DNA from: an uncultured Sutterella sp.
GTDB lineage: Bacteria; Pseudomonadota; Gammaproteobacteria; Burkholderiales; Burkholderiaceae_F
Length of the DNA stretch: 64,000 nt
Reading direction: 5' to 3'
NCBI GenBank assembly: GCA_902463725.1
Contig: CABQGK010000011.1
Span: forward strand, 15,051-79,050
The position numbers and the translations under genes were made by a program. Positions within the stretch are counted from its first letter, which is position 1. Every line of letters starts with the position of its first letter. Under the pieces are notes generated by a model. That model was given only the letters and a program-made list of their open reading frames with translations. It was not told where the DNA came from and did no database searches. Below are positions 49,022 to 57,837 of the stretch, in pieces.

Positions 49022-49035
49022 TGGCGGAAGGAGAG
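49022..49035 (+). repeat. attR core within tRNA-Ser
   Basis: TGGCGGAAGGAGAG, the complement of the tRNA 3' end with CCA, repeated at attL. The prophage thus restores a complete tRNA after integration. Confidence 0.8.
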
Positions 49036-49112
49036 GGATTCGAACCCTCGATACGGAATTTCCGTATGCCGCCTTTCCAGGGCGGTACATTCAACCACTC
49101 TGCCATCCTTCC
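49022..49112 (-). tRNA. tRNA-Ser(GGA)
   Basis: 91 nt with a long variable arm and encoded CCA. The anticodon loop CTGGAAA gives GGA. Acceptor GGAAGGA pairs with TCCTTCC, discriminator G. It is the prophage integration target; its last 14 bases are the attachment core. Confidence 0.95.
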
Positions 49113-49541
49113 GAGATGTGCAACGGAGACGCTGGGTTTAAGCAGCATAAAATGTCGCCGTCTTGTTGAGAGGAAGAAGTATACACAACTTCTGGGTAAA
49201 TGCCAAATGAGCACATCCTAAAAATACGGTATTTAGTTTCAGAGTGTTCAAAGTCGCGCCCGCCTTGGCGGTGTTTATTTGCGCAGGTATTCCTCGGCAC
49301 TGTCAGTGGAAAAAGTGATGGCGTCCGCTACGCGCAGTGTGACACAATCGAACTATCAGCGCGTGAGGAGGCGGTGAGCGCTTGGCGACCTCTCGCCCAA
49401 GAGAGAGGTAGAGCACTTTGCTAAACTTAGCCCGCCCGAAGAAAGGGAGCGTGCTGCTCGCACTTAGATCTGCAGCAGGTAGCTTTGCGACGACGCGTGT
49501 TGCCCGCCCCTAGAAAGTTTTCGCAAGAAGGATGTCTGTAT
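49113..49541. other. Intergenic region before thyA
   Basis: About 430 bases between tRNA-Ser and thyA with no convincing gene, terminator or repeat. It should hold the promoters of both, but none stands out clearly. Confidence 0.5.
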
Positions 49542-50342
49542 ATGCCTAGTAATCAGTATGAAACTCTGATGCGTCATGTGTTCGAGCATGGTACGCACAA
49601 ATCGGATCGAACCGGCACGGGGACGCGTTCCGTTTTCGGGTACCAGATGCGTTTTGATCTCTCAGAGGGGTTTCCTCTTGTGACAACCAAGAAATTGCAC
49701 ATTCGCTCGATTGTGCATGAACTGCTCTGGTTTCTCAAGGGCGACTCCAATATTGCTTACCTGAAAGAAAATGGCGTGAGCATTTGGGATGAGTGGGCCG
49801 ATGAGAATGGTGATTTGGGGCCAGTCTATGGAGTACAGTGGCGTAGCTGGCCAACGCCAGATGGCCGCCATATTGACCAAATTAGCAATGTGCTACACCA
49901 AATTCAGCAAACGCCTGACAGTCGCCGAATGATTGTCTGCGCTTGGAATCCTGGCGAGGTAGATCGCATGGCGCTACCACCGTGCCATTGCCTCTTTCAG
50001 TTTTACGTGGCAGATGGACGCTTGAGCTGCCAGCTCTATCAGCGTAGCTGTGACATCTTCTTGGGTGTGCCCTTCAATATTGCGAGCTATGCCTTGCTCA
50101 CGCATATGTTTGCACAGCAGTGCGGGCTTGAGCCTGGTGAGTTCATTTGGACAGGGGGTGATTGCCACTTGTACGATAACCACATGGAGCAAGTGCAGTT
50201 GCAGCTGTCACGCGAGCCGCGCCCGTATCCGAAGCTCGTGATTCATCGCAAGCCCGATTCACTCTTTGATTATCGGTTCGAGGATTTTGAGATTGTCGGC
50301 TATGACCCTTATCCCCATATCAAAGCCCCTGTGGCTGTTTGA
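49542..50342 (+). CDS. thyA: Thymidylate synthase
   Basis: Converts dUMP to dTMP using methylene-tetrahydrofolate. Motifs: DRTGTGTRSVFGYQMRFDL with the phosphate-binding Arg, LPPCHCLFQFYV with the catalytic Cys, and QRSCDIFLGVPFNIASYALL. The ATG at 49542 (MPSNQYETLMRHV) has AAGGA upstream and gives 266 aa, near the 264 aa of E. coli ThyA; an in-frame extension to 49485 is not needed. It overlaps the folA region, and the product dihydrofolate is the substrate of the next gene. Confidence 0.96.
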   Translation: MPSNQYETLMRHVFEHGTHKSDRTGTGTRSVFGYQMRFDLSEGFPLVTTKKLHIRSIVHELLWFLKGDSNIAYLKENGVSIWDEWADENGDLGPVYGVQWRSWPTPDGRHIDQISNVLHQIQQTPDSRRMIVCAWNPGEVDRMALPPCHCLFQFYVADGRLSCQLYQRSCDIFLGVPFNIASYALLTHMFAQQCGLEPGEFIWTGGDCHLYDNHMEQVQLQLSREPRPYPKLVIHRKPDSLFDYRFEDFEIVGYDPYPHIKAPVAV

Positions 50343-50359
50343 TGGTAGGAGGCTTTTCG

Positions 50360-50845
50360 ATGATTGTTGACATGATCGTAGCTTGTGCCGCTAACCGTGT
50401 GATTGGGGCTGGCAACCGGCTTCTCTGGAAAATCCCAGAGGATTTCGCTCACTTCAAAAGCACGACGATGGGCTACCCCATCATCATGGGTAGGAAGACC
50501 TGGGAATCACTGGGTCGAGCCCTACCGGGACGCAAAAATGTTGTGATTACCCGACAACAGAACTATCACGCCGAAGGGGCTGTCATCGTCTCATCACTTG
50601 AAGAGGCGCTCGCATTACTTAAAGATTGCGAGCGAGTTTTCATCATTGGCGGCGGTGAAATCTACCGTCAGGCAATGCCCGTGGCGGATCACATTTGGGT
50701 GACATGGGTTGGTGCAGAATTCGAGGGCGATACCACATTTCCTGCGATTAACACCGATATTTGGGAGGAGCGGGTTGTGCGAATTTTGCCCCCAACAGAA
50801 GCTCGTCCCTATGAGGTGAAGTTCTGTGAGTACCTTCGCCGATAA
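50360..50845 (+). CDS. folA: Dihydrofolate reductase
   Basis: Reduces dihydrofolate to tetrahydrofolate with NADPH. 161 aa, the usual size. Features are MIVACAANRVIGAGNRLLW, EDFAHFKSTTMGYPIIMGRKTWES (Asp-27 equivalent is Glu-Asp at the start) and the nucleotide-binding VFIIGGGEIYRQAM. AGGAGG precedes the ATG at 50360, which settles the start against the ATG at 50339. It forms the common thyA-folA operon. Confidence 0.96.
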   Translation: MIVDMIVACAANRVIGAGNRLLWKIPEDFAHFKSTTMGYPIIMGRKTWESLGRALPGRKNVVITRQQNYHAEGAVIVSSLEEALALLKDCERVFIIGGGEIYRQAMPVADHIWVTWVGAEFEGDTTFPAINTDIWEERVVRILPPTEARPYEVKFCEYLRR

Positions 50846-50867
50846 ACGACGAAATGTGGATAACCTG

Positions 50868-50901
50868 CCGATTGCTTAAATTTTAAGCAATCGGTTTTTT
50901 T
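50868..50901 (+). terminator. Terminator of thyA-folA
   Basis: CCGATTGCTTAAA pairs with TTTAAGCAATCGG followed by T7, a perfect long stem. Confidence 0.92.
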
Positions 50902-51134
50902 GCGCCAGCCCTTGACAGAGTAGCGTTTTCGGAGTATGTCCCTCAGACTTATTCACATTGCGAGAAAAAGGTTATCCACAGAAAATGTGTGTAACTCGGG
51001 GAAATTCGTCCTTTTTTGCCCGGAGTTCCTTAAGAATCAATGACTTAAAGAATTGCTTAATTTTTAGGCAGACTCAGGAAAACTCCTTAGGACTGAAGAT
51101 GGCAGCGAAAAGCTTTGGCGGAGAGAGCCGAAAC

Positions 51135-51175
51135 GAAAGAAAAAGGCGCAGTTTCTCACCGAGAAACTGCGCCTT
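51135..51175 (-). terminator. Terminator of tRNA-Arg
   Basis: AAGGCGCAGTTTCTC pairs perfectly with GAGAAACTGCGCCTT (15 bp, 3-base loop), then TTTCTTTC on the minus strand. Confidence 0.9.
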
Positions 51176-51183
51176 GGAATTTG

Positions 51184-51260
51184 TGGCGCGGCTGGCAGGA
51201 TTCGAACCCACGACCCTCTGGTTCGTAGCCAGATACTCTATCCAACTGAGCTACAGCCGC
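51184..51260 (-). tRNA. tRNA-Arg(ACG)
   Basis: 77 nt with encoded CCA. The anticodon loop CTACGAA gives ACG (A34 is normally edited to inosine). Acceptor GCGGCTG pairs with CAGCCGC, discriminator G. Confidence 0.95.
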
Positions 51261-51422
51261 AAAAGTGCAGAACCCGTATATTACACACATTTTCTCGAAT
51301 TGGCAAGATTTGAGGTCTAAATACCGTAAAGAGGGGATCTCTACCTGCGCCTTACGCTGAAATGCTACTCGCGCACGGGTTTGTGGCTTGACGCTAAGAC
51401 GCCACAGTGAGCGTTGTGGGTA

Positions 51423-51674
51423 TCAAGCACGGTGCTCAATGATGCTGATGTATTGTGTTTGCTCCCCGTCGGTTTGACTTTCCTCGCTCACAAAGATGTG
51501 GCCTGTTTGGTTACAGAAGACCTTAAGGTCTGGAATACTATGCGGGTCGGTGCTGATGATTCGAATGCGCTCACCGGCAGCCATTTTGGCAAGTGCCTTC
51601 TTTGTTTTGAGTACTGGGATGGGGCAAGCCATGCCAGGTAGGCACAACTCTTTGGTAATGGTGTTAGCTGTCAT
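51423..51674 (-). CDS. TusA/SirA-family sulfurtransferase
   Basis: 83 aa small sulfur-carrier protein. The family motif CPIPVLKTKKAL (CPxP with the persulfide-forming Cys) follows LCLPGMA; a conserved DPHSIPDLKVFC segment follows. TusA passes sulfur in tRNA thiolation or sulfur metabolism; relatives have other roles such as redox or selenium handling, so the exact job is open. It lies downstream of alaS beyond a terminator. Confidence 0.9.
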   Translation of the reverse strand: MTANTITKELCLPGMACPIPVLKTKKALAKMAAGERIRIISTDPHSIPDLKVFCNQTGHIFVSEESQTDGEQTQYISIIEHRA

Positions 51675-51696
51675 TTTTTAGGATTCCTCTGCATAG

Positions 51697-51733
51697 AAAA
51701 GAGGGGGCGCTTCCCGAAGGTCGCTTCCCCCTC
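51697..51733 (-). terminator. Terminator of alaS
   Basis: GAGGGGG pairs with CCCCCTC, with inner GC pairing, and runs into TTTTC on the minus strand. Confidence 0.75.
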
Positions 51734-51763
51734 ACTCATTGGGCGCAGTGGTGCGTTGCTCGA

Positions 51764-54391
51764 TTAGAGCTTACCTTCCACCCAAGCCGTCACGCTTGCG
51801 AGCGCAGCATCGAGCCCATCAGCGCACTGAGCGCCGGCCATTGCAAGGTCAGGCTTACCGCCACCTTTGCCGCCAAGCGGCACGGCCACGACGTTCACAA
51901 GCTCGCCCGCCTTGATACGGTCAGTAAGGTTACGGGAGACGCCAGCAGCGAGTTGCACACGGCCGTCAGCGCTTACGGTAGCGAGTACGGCAACCACTGA
52001 TCCAAGCTTATCCTTAACCTTGTCCATTGTCTCACGCAACGCCTTGACGTCAACGCCGTCCAAGCGTGCGGTGAGCACCTTAATGCCCTTGACGTCAACA
52101 GCACGTTCGATCAAGGAGTCGCCGACACGGCTCGCCATGCGGCTCTTGAGCTGGTCGAGCGCCTTTTCCAAGGACTTCATGTCTTCGAGCATGGCGTCAA
52201 CCTTGCCAGGGAGTTCTTCGGCCTTGACGTTGAGGCGACGTAGCACTTCGCCCAGAACCGCAGCATTATCCTGTGCAATAGCAAGGGCTTTGAAACCGGT
52301 TTGCGCTTCAATACGGCGCACACCAGCGGCAACACCTGCTTCACTCACAATCTTAAAGCTACCAATGTCACCCGTGCGGCTAACGTGGCAGCCACCGCAG
52401 AACTCGATCGAGCTACCGATGTTGAGCACGCGCACGATGTTGTCATACTTTTCACCAAAGAGCATGAGAGCGCCAGTTTCTTTGGCTTCTTCGATAGGCA
52501 TGACACGTGCTTGGGTCGGGGTGTTGGCAAGGATTTCACCGTTGACCATGTCTTCGACAGCGCGAATTTCTTCGGTCGTCATGGGCTTGTTGTGCGAGAA
52601 GTCAAAGCGCAGCACGTCGGGGCTCACGAGCGAGCCTTTCTGCTGGACGTGATCGCCGAGCACTTTTCTCAGCGCTTTCTGAAGCAAATGGGTCGCGGAG
52701 TGATTGCGGATCGTTGCGGCACGTAGTGTCTCGTCAACGCGCAGAGTAAACGTGTCTCCGAGCGCAAGGCGCCCTTCGACAACATGCACATGCTGCCCCG
52801 TGACTTTACCCTTGACGCGGAACGTATCGAGCACGTCAAGGATGGAAGTGTCGTTGACGCAACGGCCACGGTCACCAACCTGCCCGCCCTGTTCAGCATA
52901 GAACGGTGTGCGATCAAAGACGACCACGGCGTCGTCGCCTGCGGCGACTTGTTCGACTGCTTCACCATCTTTGTAGAGGGCGATAACGTGGGCGTTCTTT
53001 TCTTCGAGCGTTTCGTAACCGGTAAAGACAGTGTCTGCACCCGTATATTCGAGCCCTTGAGCCATCTTGAATTTGGCCGAGGCACGGGCGGCATCGCGCT
53101 GACGTTGCATAGCAGCATCAAAGCCTTCGATGTCGACCTTCAAGCCGCGCTCACGGCAAACGTCACCCGTGAGGTCTGCAGGGAACCCGTAGGTGTCGTG
53201 CAACTTGAAGAGCACTTCACCATCGAGCACGCCGTTGGTGCACTTGGCGATGGCATCTTCCAGAATTTCCATGCCCTTGCTGATCGTGAGGAAGAAGCGT
53301 TCTTCTTCTTCACGGATCACTTCTGCAATGCGGGGGTTGTTGAGTTCGGGGTAGGCCTCACCCATTTCGGCGCGCAGTGCATCGACGAGCGTGTAGAAAA
53401 AGGGCGAGCGAGCACCGAGCTTGTATCCATGGCGAATGGCGCGACGGCAGATACGGCGCAACACGTAGGAGCGACCTTCGTTGCCTGGGACAATGCCGTC
53501 GGCAATCGAGAAGGCGCATGCACGAATATGGTCAGCAATGACCTTGAGCGAGGGGCTCGAGGGATCGGCAGGCGTTTCGCTAACGCGGTCAACGGCGCTC
53601 TTCGCAGCAGCAAGAAGATTCTTGAAGAGGTCGATGTCGTAATTGTTGTGCACGCCCTGAAGCACGGCAGCAATGCGTTCAAGCCCCATACCCGTGTCAA
53701 CGGAGGGCTTAGGCAACTTGTGCATCACGCCACGTTCATCACGGTTGAACTGCATGAACACGAGGTTCCAAATCTCGATGTAGCGATCACCATCTTCATC
53801 AGGGCTACCCGGAGGGCCACCTTGGACATCTTCCCCATGGTCGTAGAAGATTTCGGAGCAGGGGCCGCAGGGGCCCGTATCGCCCATCATCCAGAAGTTG
53901 TCGGACATGTAGCGAGCCCCTTTGTTATCACCGATGCGAACAATACGCTCGGCTGGCACACCGATCTGTTTATTCCAGATGTCGTAGGCTTCGTCGTCTT
54001 CAGCGTAGACCGTCACCCAAAGCTTTTCTGCTGGGAGCATGAAGTGCTTGGTAAGCAGTTCCCACGCAAAATGAATGGCATCAGTCTTGAAGTAGTCGCC
54101 AAAGGAGAAGTTGCCGAGCATTTCAAAAAAGGTGTGGTGACGTGCGGTGTAGCCGACGTTGTCGAGGTCGTTGTGCTTGCCACCAGCTCGAATGCACTTC
54201 TGTGACGTGGTTGCGCGCGTATATGCTCGCTTGTCAAAGCCCAAGAACACGTCCTTGAACTGATTCATACCAGCGTTGGTAAAGAGCAGGGTGGGGTCGT
54301 TCCCAGGAACAACCGGACTCGAGGAGACGATTGTGTGTCCCTTGCTTTCGAAGAACTTTAGGTAGGTTCGACGAATGTCTGCGACTTTCAT
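51764..54391 (-). CDS. alaS: Alanyl-tRNA synthetase
   Basis: 875 aa class II synthetase, matching the E. coli length of 876. It begins MKVADIRRTYLKFFESKGH, with the catalytic domain to about 245 (VPGNDPTLLFTNAGMNQFK; MGLERI-type GMGLERIAAVLQG). The editing domain shows the zinc motif HSATHLLQKAL and CGGCHVSRTGD, and the C-terminal domain ends with GKGGGKPDLAMAGAQ. AAAGGA precedes the ATG at 54391; the frame extends to 54499 without a ribosome site and through a hairpin. Confidence 0.97.
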   Translation of the reverse strand: MKVADIRRTYLKFFESKGHTIVSSSPVVPGNDPTLLFTNAGMNQFKDVFLGFDKRAYTRATTSQKCIRAGGKHNDLDNVGYTARHHTFFEMLGNFSFGDYFKTDAIHFAWELLTKHFMLPAEKLWVTVYAEDDEAYDIWNKQIGVPAERIVRIGDNKGARYMSDNFWMMGDTGPCGPCSEIFYDHGEDVQGGPPGSPDEDGDRYIEIWNLVFMQFNRDERGVMHKLPKPSVDTGMGLERIAAVLQGVHNNYDIDLFKNLLAAAKSAVDRVSETPADPSSPSLKVIADHIRACAFSIADGIVPGNEGRSYVLRRICRRAIRHGYKLGARSPFFYTLVDALRAEMGEAYPELNNPRIAEVIREEEERFFLTISKGMEILEDAIAKCTNGVLDGEVLFKLHDTYGFPADLTGDVCRERGLKVDIEGFDAAMQRQRDAARASAKFKMAQGLEYTGADTVFTGYETLEEKNAHVIALYKDGEAVEQVAAGDDAVVVFDRTPFYAEQGGQVGDRGRCVNDTSILDVLDTFRVKGKVTGQHVHVVEGRLALGDTFTLRVDETLRAATIRNHSATHLLQKALRKVLGDHVQQKGSLVSPDVLRFDFSHNKPMTTEEIRAVEDMVNGEILANTPTQARVMPIEEAKETGALMLFGEKYDNIVRVLNIGSSIEFCGGCHVSRTGDIGSFKIVSEAGVAAGVRRIEAQTGFKALAIAQDNAAVLGEVLRRLNVKAEELPGKVDAMLEDMKSLEKALDQLKSRMASRVGDSLIERAVDVKGIKVLTARLDGVDVKALRETMDKVKDKLGSVVAVLATVSADGRVQLAAGVSRNLTDRIKAGELVNVVAVPLGGKGGGKPDLAMAGAQCADGLDAALASVTAWVEGKL

Positions 54392-54469
54392 GGATGATCC
54401 TTTGTTTGCAATGTGTGGAGCGTGCCTAAATATTCCACACAACGTGCCATACATTTGGCATAGATATAG

Positions 54470-54504
54470 AAAAGGGGCTTGACGAATCTGACAGCCCAAG
54501 CCCC
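54470..54504 (-). terminator. Hairpin in the alaS leader
   Basis: GGGGCTT pairs with AAGCCCC, with T-runs on both strands (TTTTC on minus, TTTTTT on plus). It may be a bidirectional terminator ahead of the alaS promoter or an attenuator within the leader. Confidence 0.6.
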
Positions 54505-54670
54505 CTTTTTTGAATCGGGTTAAGCATCTTTGACTATGTGCTTGATGCGGATAGATTGTATCACTTTGCTAATGCCCTGAACGAAAAGACCTTGTGCTGT
54601 ATGGAATGAGAGACCGTTTTGCTGTTGAGCGCACGGTAGTTGCGGGGCCGCGCATTCAGGGAGAGGGCAC

Positions 54671-54704
54671 GAAAAGGGGGACTTCATTTTTGCAGAAGTC
54701 CCCC
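54671..54704 (-). terminator. Terminator of hemN
   Basis: GGGGACTTC pairs with GAAGTCCCC, followed on the minus strand by CTTTTC, 18 bases after the hemN stop. Confidence 0.8.
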
Positions 54705-54721
54705 GTCATGCTGGCGCGTGT

Positions 54722-56122
54722 TTAGGCGATACGAGAGTAGCCACCAGCGCGGGTGGATTCACGCAAATAGCGGTCAAATTGCATAGCGACGGCACGCACG
54801 AAGATCTTGCCCTTGGCTGAGACCACTAGCCGATCGTCATAAAGCTCAACGAGCTCATGCTTGACGTAAGGCTTCATCTTGCCCCATTCATAGGCAAAGG
54901 TTTCGTCGAAGTTAATGCCAAAGCGCTCTTCGACATCGCGTTTGCGAAGCTCAAAGTTGCACATGATTGTCATGATGACATAGCGACGCAGTTCATCATC
55001 AGCATTGAGCCAGTAGCCGCGATTGGTGGCAAGGTGCCCTGCGCGAATGGCTGCATAGTAGTCCTCGAGCTCACGAGGATTGCAAGCGTAGGCGTTATCG
55101 ATTTTGCTAATGGCAGAAACGCCGAGCGCCACCATGTCGCACTCGGCCTTGGTGGAGTAGCCTTGGAAATTACGCTGTAGCGTTCCTTCGCGCTGAGCAA
55201 TCGACAACTCGTCGTTTTCTTTAGCGAAGTGATCCATGCCGATATAGCGATAGCCGTTGGCGGTCAGGCGCGTAATCGCATCAAACATGATGTTGACTTT
55301 TTCTACGGTATCGGGCAAGTCTGCGGGCAGAATACGTCGTTGACTCTTGAAGTGGTTGGGCAAATGCGCATAGTGGTAGAGCGCTATACGATCTGGCGAG
55401 AGTTCAAGCACTTGGTCAATCGTCTTGGCAAACGTTTCGCGCGTCTGCTTGGGTAGCCCGTAGATAAGATCCATGTTGATCGATTCAAAGCCGTTTTCAC
55501 GAGCGGCATCGATCGTGGCCTTAGTCATGTCAAAGGGCTGGATGCGGTTGACGGCTTTTTGCACGTCAGGGTTAAAGTCTTGTACACCCAAGGACATGCG
55601 ATTGAGACCAAGGCGCTTTAAGTTAGCAACTTTGGAGGCGTCACAAGTGCGAGGATCTACCTCAATGGAGAACTCACCCCCTGCAGCCAAGGGGAAGCGC
55701 TTGGTGAGCTCTTCCATGAGACGGGCCATTTCGTCTTCAGCCAAATAGGTCGGGGTGCCGCCACCAAAATGCAACTGCTCAAGTTCCATGGAGCCCGTGA
55801 GCTTTTCCTTGACCATTTGTGCTTCTTGTGCGATGACATCGATGTACTCAGCGCTCTTAGAGTGATCACGCGTGATGATCTTGTTGCAACCGCAGTAGTA
55901 ACAGATGTCGTTGCAGAACGGAACATGTACGTAAAGCGAGAGCGGCGCGGGGAATTTGGCATTAGCGCGTGTAGCGAGCGCTTTGACGTAATCTTGCACA
56001 CCAAACTCGGTATGGAAGCGGTCGGCGGTCGGGTACGAGGTGTAGCGCGGAGCCGGAACGTCAAACTTACGCAGTAGCTCCATATCGGGGAGCTCAACGC
56101 CACTGGTTGCTGGATTTGTCAT
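54722..56122 (-). CDS. hemN: Oxygen-independent coproporphyrinogen III oxidase
   Basis: 466 aa radical-SAM enzyme making protoporphyrinogen IX in anaerobic heme synthesis. The cluster motif CNDICYYCGCNK (CxxxCxxC plus an extra Cys) follows LYVHVPF. The N-terminal RYTSYPTADRF and the HemN C-terminal domain (YFAYEWG-like TFAYEWGKMKPYV) are present, with the full length as in E. coli HemN (457). It is divergent from an fnr-type gene and shares an FNR box with it, consistent with anaerobic induction. Confidence 0.95.
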   Translation of the reverse strand: MTNPATSGVELPDMELLRKFDVPAPRYTSYPTADRFHTEFGVQDYVKALATRANAKFPAPLSLYVHVPFCNDICYYCGCNKIITRDHSKSAEYIDVIAQEAQMVKEKLTGSMELEQLHFGGGTPTYLAEDEMARLMEELTKRFPLAAGGEFSIEVDPRTCDASKVANLKRLGLNRMSLGVQDFNPDVQKAVNRIQPFDMTKATIDAARENGFESINMDLIYGLPKQTRETFAKTIDQVLELSPDRIALYHYAHLPNHFKSQRRILPADLPDTVEKVNIMFDAITRLTANGYRYIGMDHFAKENDELSIAQREGTLQRNFQGYSTKAECDMVALGVSAISKIDNAYACNPRELEDYYAAIRAGHLATNRGYWLNADDELRRYVIMTIMCNFELRKRDVEERFGINFDETFAYEWGKMKPYVKHELVELYDDRLVVSAKGKIFVRAVAMQFDRYLRESTRAGGYSRIA

Positions 56123-56872
56123 AGTTGATTCGGCGCTGCTATGTCATCAGTTCTTCCCGAGGGGCGGGAAGAGCTAGTGTGGGCAACGCCATCTCCTTAC
56201 GTTACTGGGTTGTCAAGCAAAAAACTCTGCGAGGCCATGACGCTAGGAGGTTTCCCTCCCACTCATGGGAACCACGGCCCATTGGCGCGCTTGCATGAAC
56301 GTATGCACACAAGCTTCTCGCCTTACCAAGAGACTGTTGGGCCATCAATCTCTCGGGAAAATTCTCTTCTCTCTGATGTAACAGGCTTTTTTCTGCGAGT
56401 CGCTATATCAAAACCCTGACATAGTCGTGATATAGATTAAATTTCATCAGAAAAATTACCCTAAAAAATCTGCTTTATTGACACTGGTCAAAACGGAAAT
56501 ATTTCGTTAAACTACGTGATTAGTCCAACGATGCTTAACCAACATGGTCAGTGCAGTTCTCTGAGGGGCGTCAACAGTATTGTAGGGCCTTCATATTACT
56601 GCAATATTATTAGTCCCTTTGGTGGGATAAAAATTCGCCATAAGTCAGAGCGGGCACCCTGATAACTGCTTGTGCTGGCGTCGTGGAGGCGGTGATGCTC
56701 TGCGAGTTCGTAGAGCGTTGTCGCTTAATAAAGATAGGCTTTGAGCGCAGACTAAGGACTGCGCAGAAAAGTATCAGGTACGGACCGTTTAGGGGGAGGG
56801 ATTTCCCAGTGGGTGAAATCAAAACCTAAATGGCTCGAGGCGTGCATCGGTTGCCGACAAGGGAGATATAGG
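56123..56872. other. hemN-fnr divergent intergenic region
   Basis: About 750 bases without a convincing gene. It contains a CTTCCCG/CGGGAAG hairpin at 56153-56171 in the hemN leader, an AT-rich tract around 56420-56530 and an FNR box. Confidence 0.6.
56478..56491. promoter_or_regulatory. FNR-type box
   Basis: TTGACACTGGTCAA, a TTGAC-N4-GTCAA palindrome close to the FNR consensus TTGAT-N4-ATCAA. It lies 356 bases from hemN and 381 from fnr. Confidence 0.7.
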
Positions 56873-57667
56873 ATGATGAATATTTCGTCGCTGCGCGTAG
56901 CTTGTTCCAACTGCAACCTTCGTGAGTCTTGTCTGCCGATGGGGCTGACGCTCAAGGAAGTGGAAAAATTGGAGGAACTCGTGGCTTCTCGTCGGCGCAT
57001 TCGCCGCGGGGATTTGCTCTATCGGGCAGGTGATTTCTTTGAAAACCTCTATGCCGTACGTCTCGGTTTCCTAAAGACCACTGTGATGAGTAGTGACGGT
57101 CGCGAGCAGGTCACGAGCTTTGCGATGGCGGGCGACATGATTGGTGTGGATGGTATTTCGAGCGGCGTTTACTCCTGCGATGTGACCGCCCTTGAAGATA
57201 CGGAAGTGTGCGTCATCCCTTACGCCAGCATGGAAGAAGCAACCACGACGCTTAAGGCGATGGGCGTGCACTTTCAGAAGATGCTCTCGCGTGAGATTGT
57301 TCGCCAGCACGGTGTGATGATGTTGCTCGGTAGCATGCATGCTGAGGAGCGCTTGGCCGCGTTTTTGCTCTCGCTTTCGCAGCGCTTTGAGACGCGTGGC
57401 TACTCCCGTAGTGAGTTTGTACTGCGCATGACGCGAGCAGAGATTGGCTCCTACCTCGGGCTAAAACTCGAAACCGTCAGCCGTGTGTTGTCGCGGTTCT
57501 CTCATGATGGCCTTATTGAAGTCAACCAAAAGCACGTTCGTATTTTTGACCCAGAAGGTCTGCGCGCGATTGTCTCAGCTGTCAATCTGGATCGCTCGAC
57601 GCCTAATGCGGAAAAAACAGGCTATAACAAGCGCATCAACATTGTGCCGCATACGCCTGTGGTTTGA
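56873..57667 (+). CDS. fnr: FNR-type oxygen-sensing Crp-family regulator
   Basis: 264 aa. Cys11, Cys14 and Cys20 (ACSNCNLRESCLP) plus a central Cys (YSCDVTALE) are the four ligands of an oxygen-labile [4Fe-4S] cluster. A cyclic-nucleotide-like sensor domain spans about 40-150 and the HTH reads TRAEIGSYLGLKLETVSRVLSRF, with the E..SR recognition residues of FNR. The start is the ATG at 56873 or 56876, behind AAGGGAG; the frame extends further upstream without a ribosome site. It probably activates hemN and itself without oxygen. Confidence 0.92.
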   Translation: MMNISSLRVACSNCNLRESCLPMGLTLKEVEKLEELVASRRRIRRGDLLYRAGDFFENLYAVRLGFLKTTVMSSDGREQVTSFAMAGDMIGVDGISSGVYSCDVTALEDTEVCVIPYASMEEATTTLKAMGVHFQKMLSREIVRQHGVMMLLGSMHAEERLAAFLLSLSQRFETRGYSRSEFVLRMTRAEIGSYLGLKLETVSRVLSRFSHDGLIEVNQKHVRIFDPEGLRAIVSAVNLDRSTPNAEKTGYNKRINIVPHTPVV

Positions 57668-57697
57668 TCACCCTAGATACCTAGCCCAATGAAAAAC

Positions 57698-57732
57698 ATC
57701 GCTCTTGCGCTTGCGGGGGCGATATTTTTTTT
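57698..57732 (+). terminator. Terminator of fnr
   Basis: ATCGC and inner GC pairing with GCGAT, followed by T8. Confidence 0.7.
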
Positions 57733-57837
57733 GAGGGTGCGAATGCGCCAGCCCCTTGTGCCACTTTTCTTTCCCATCGCGCGCTAACTCAGTACAATAG
57801 CGTTTTTTCTGGTTTTTCTACCGACAAGAGGCTTTTG

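Larger units (their letters stand above)
10697..49035. mobile_element. Complete lambdoid-type prophage with Mu-like contractile tail, integrated in tRNA-Ser(GGA)
   Basis: Bounded by a 14-bp direct repeat (TGGCGGAAGGAGAG) that equals the 3' end of tRNA-Ser. All modules are present: integrase, immunity, recombination, replication, late regulator, packaging, HK97-type head, contractile tail, fibres and lysis. No late gene shows an obvious frameshift or truncation apart from the programmed frameshift in the tail chaperone, so it may be inducible. Head genes of HK97 type joined to a Mu-type tail are known from Shigella phage SfV. Confidence 0.9.

Noticed and set aside
50855..50980. DnaA-box sequences (TGTGGATAA at 50855-50863 and TTATCCACA at 50972-50980) near folA, considered as a chromosomal origin
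   Set aside because: Only two boxes 110 bases apart, with no dnaA, dnaN or AT-rich unwinding element and no further cluster.
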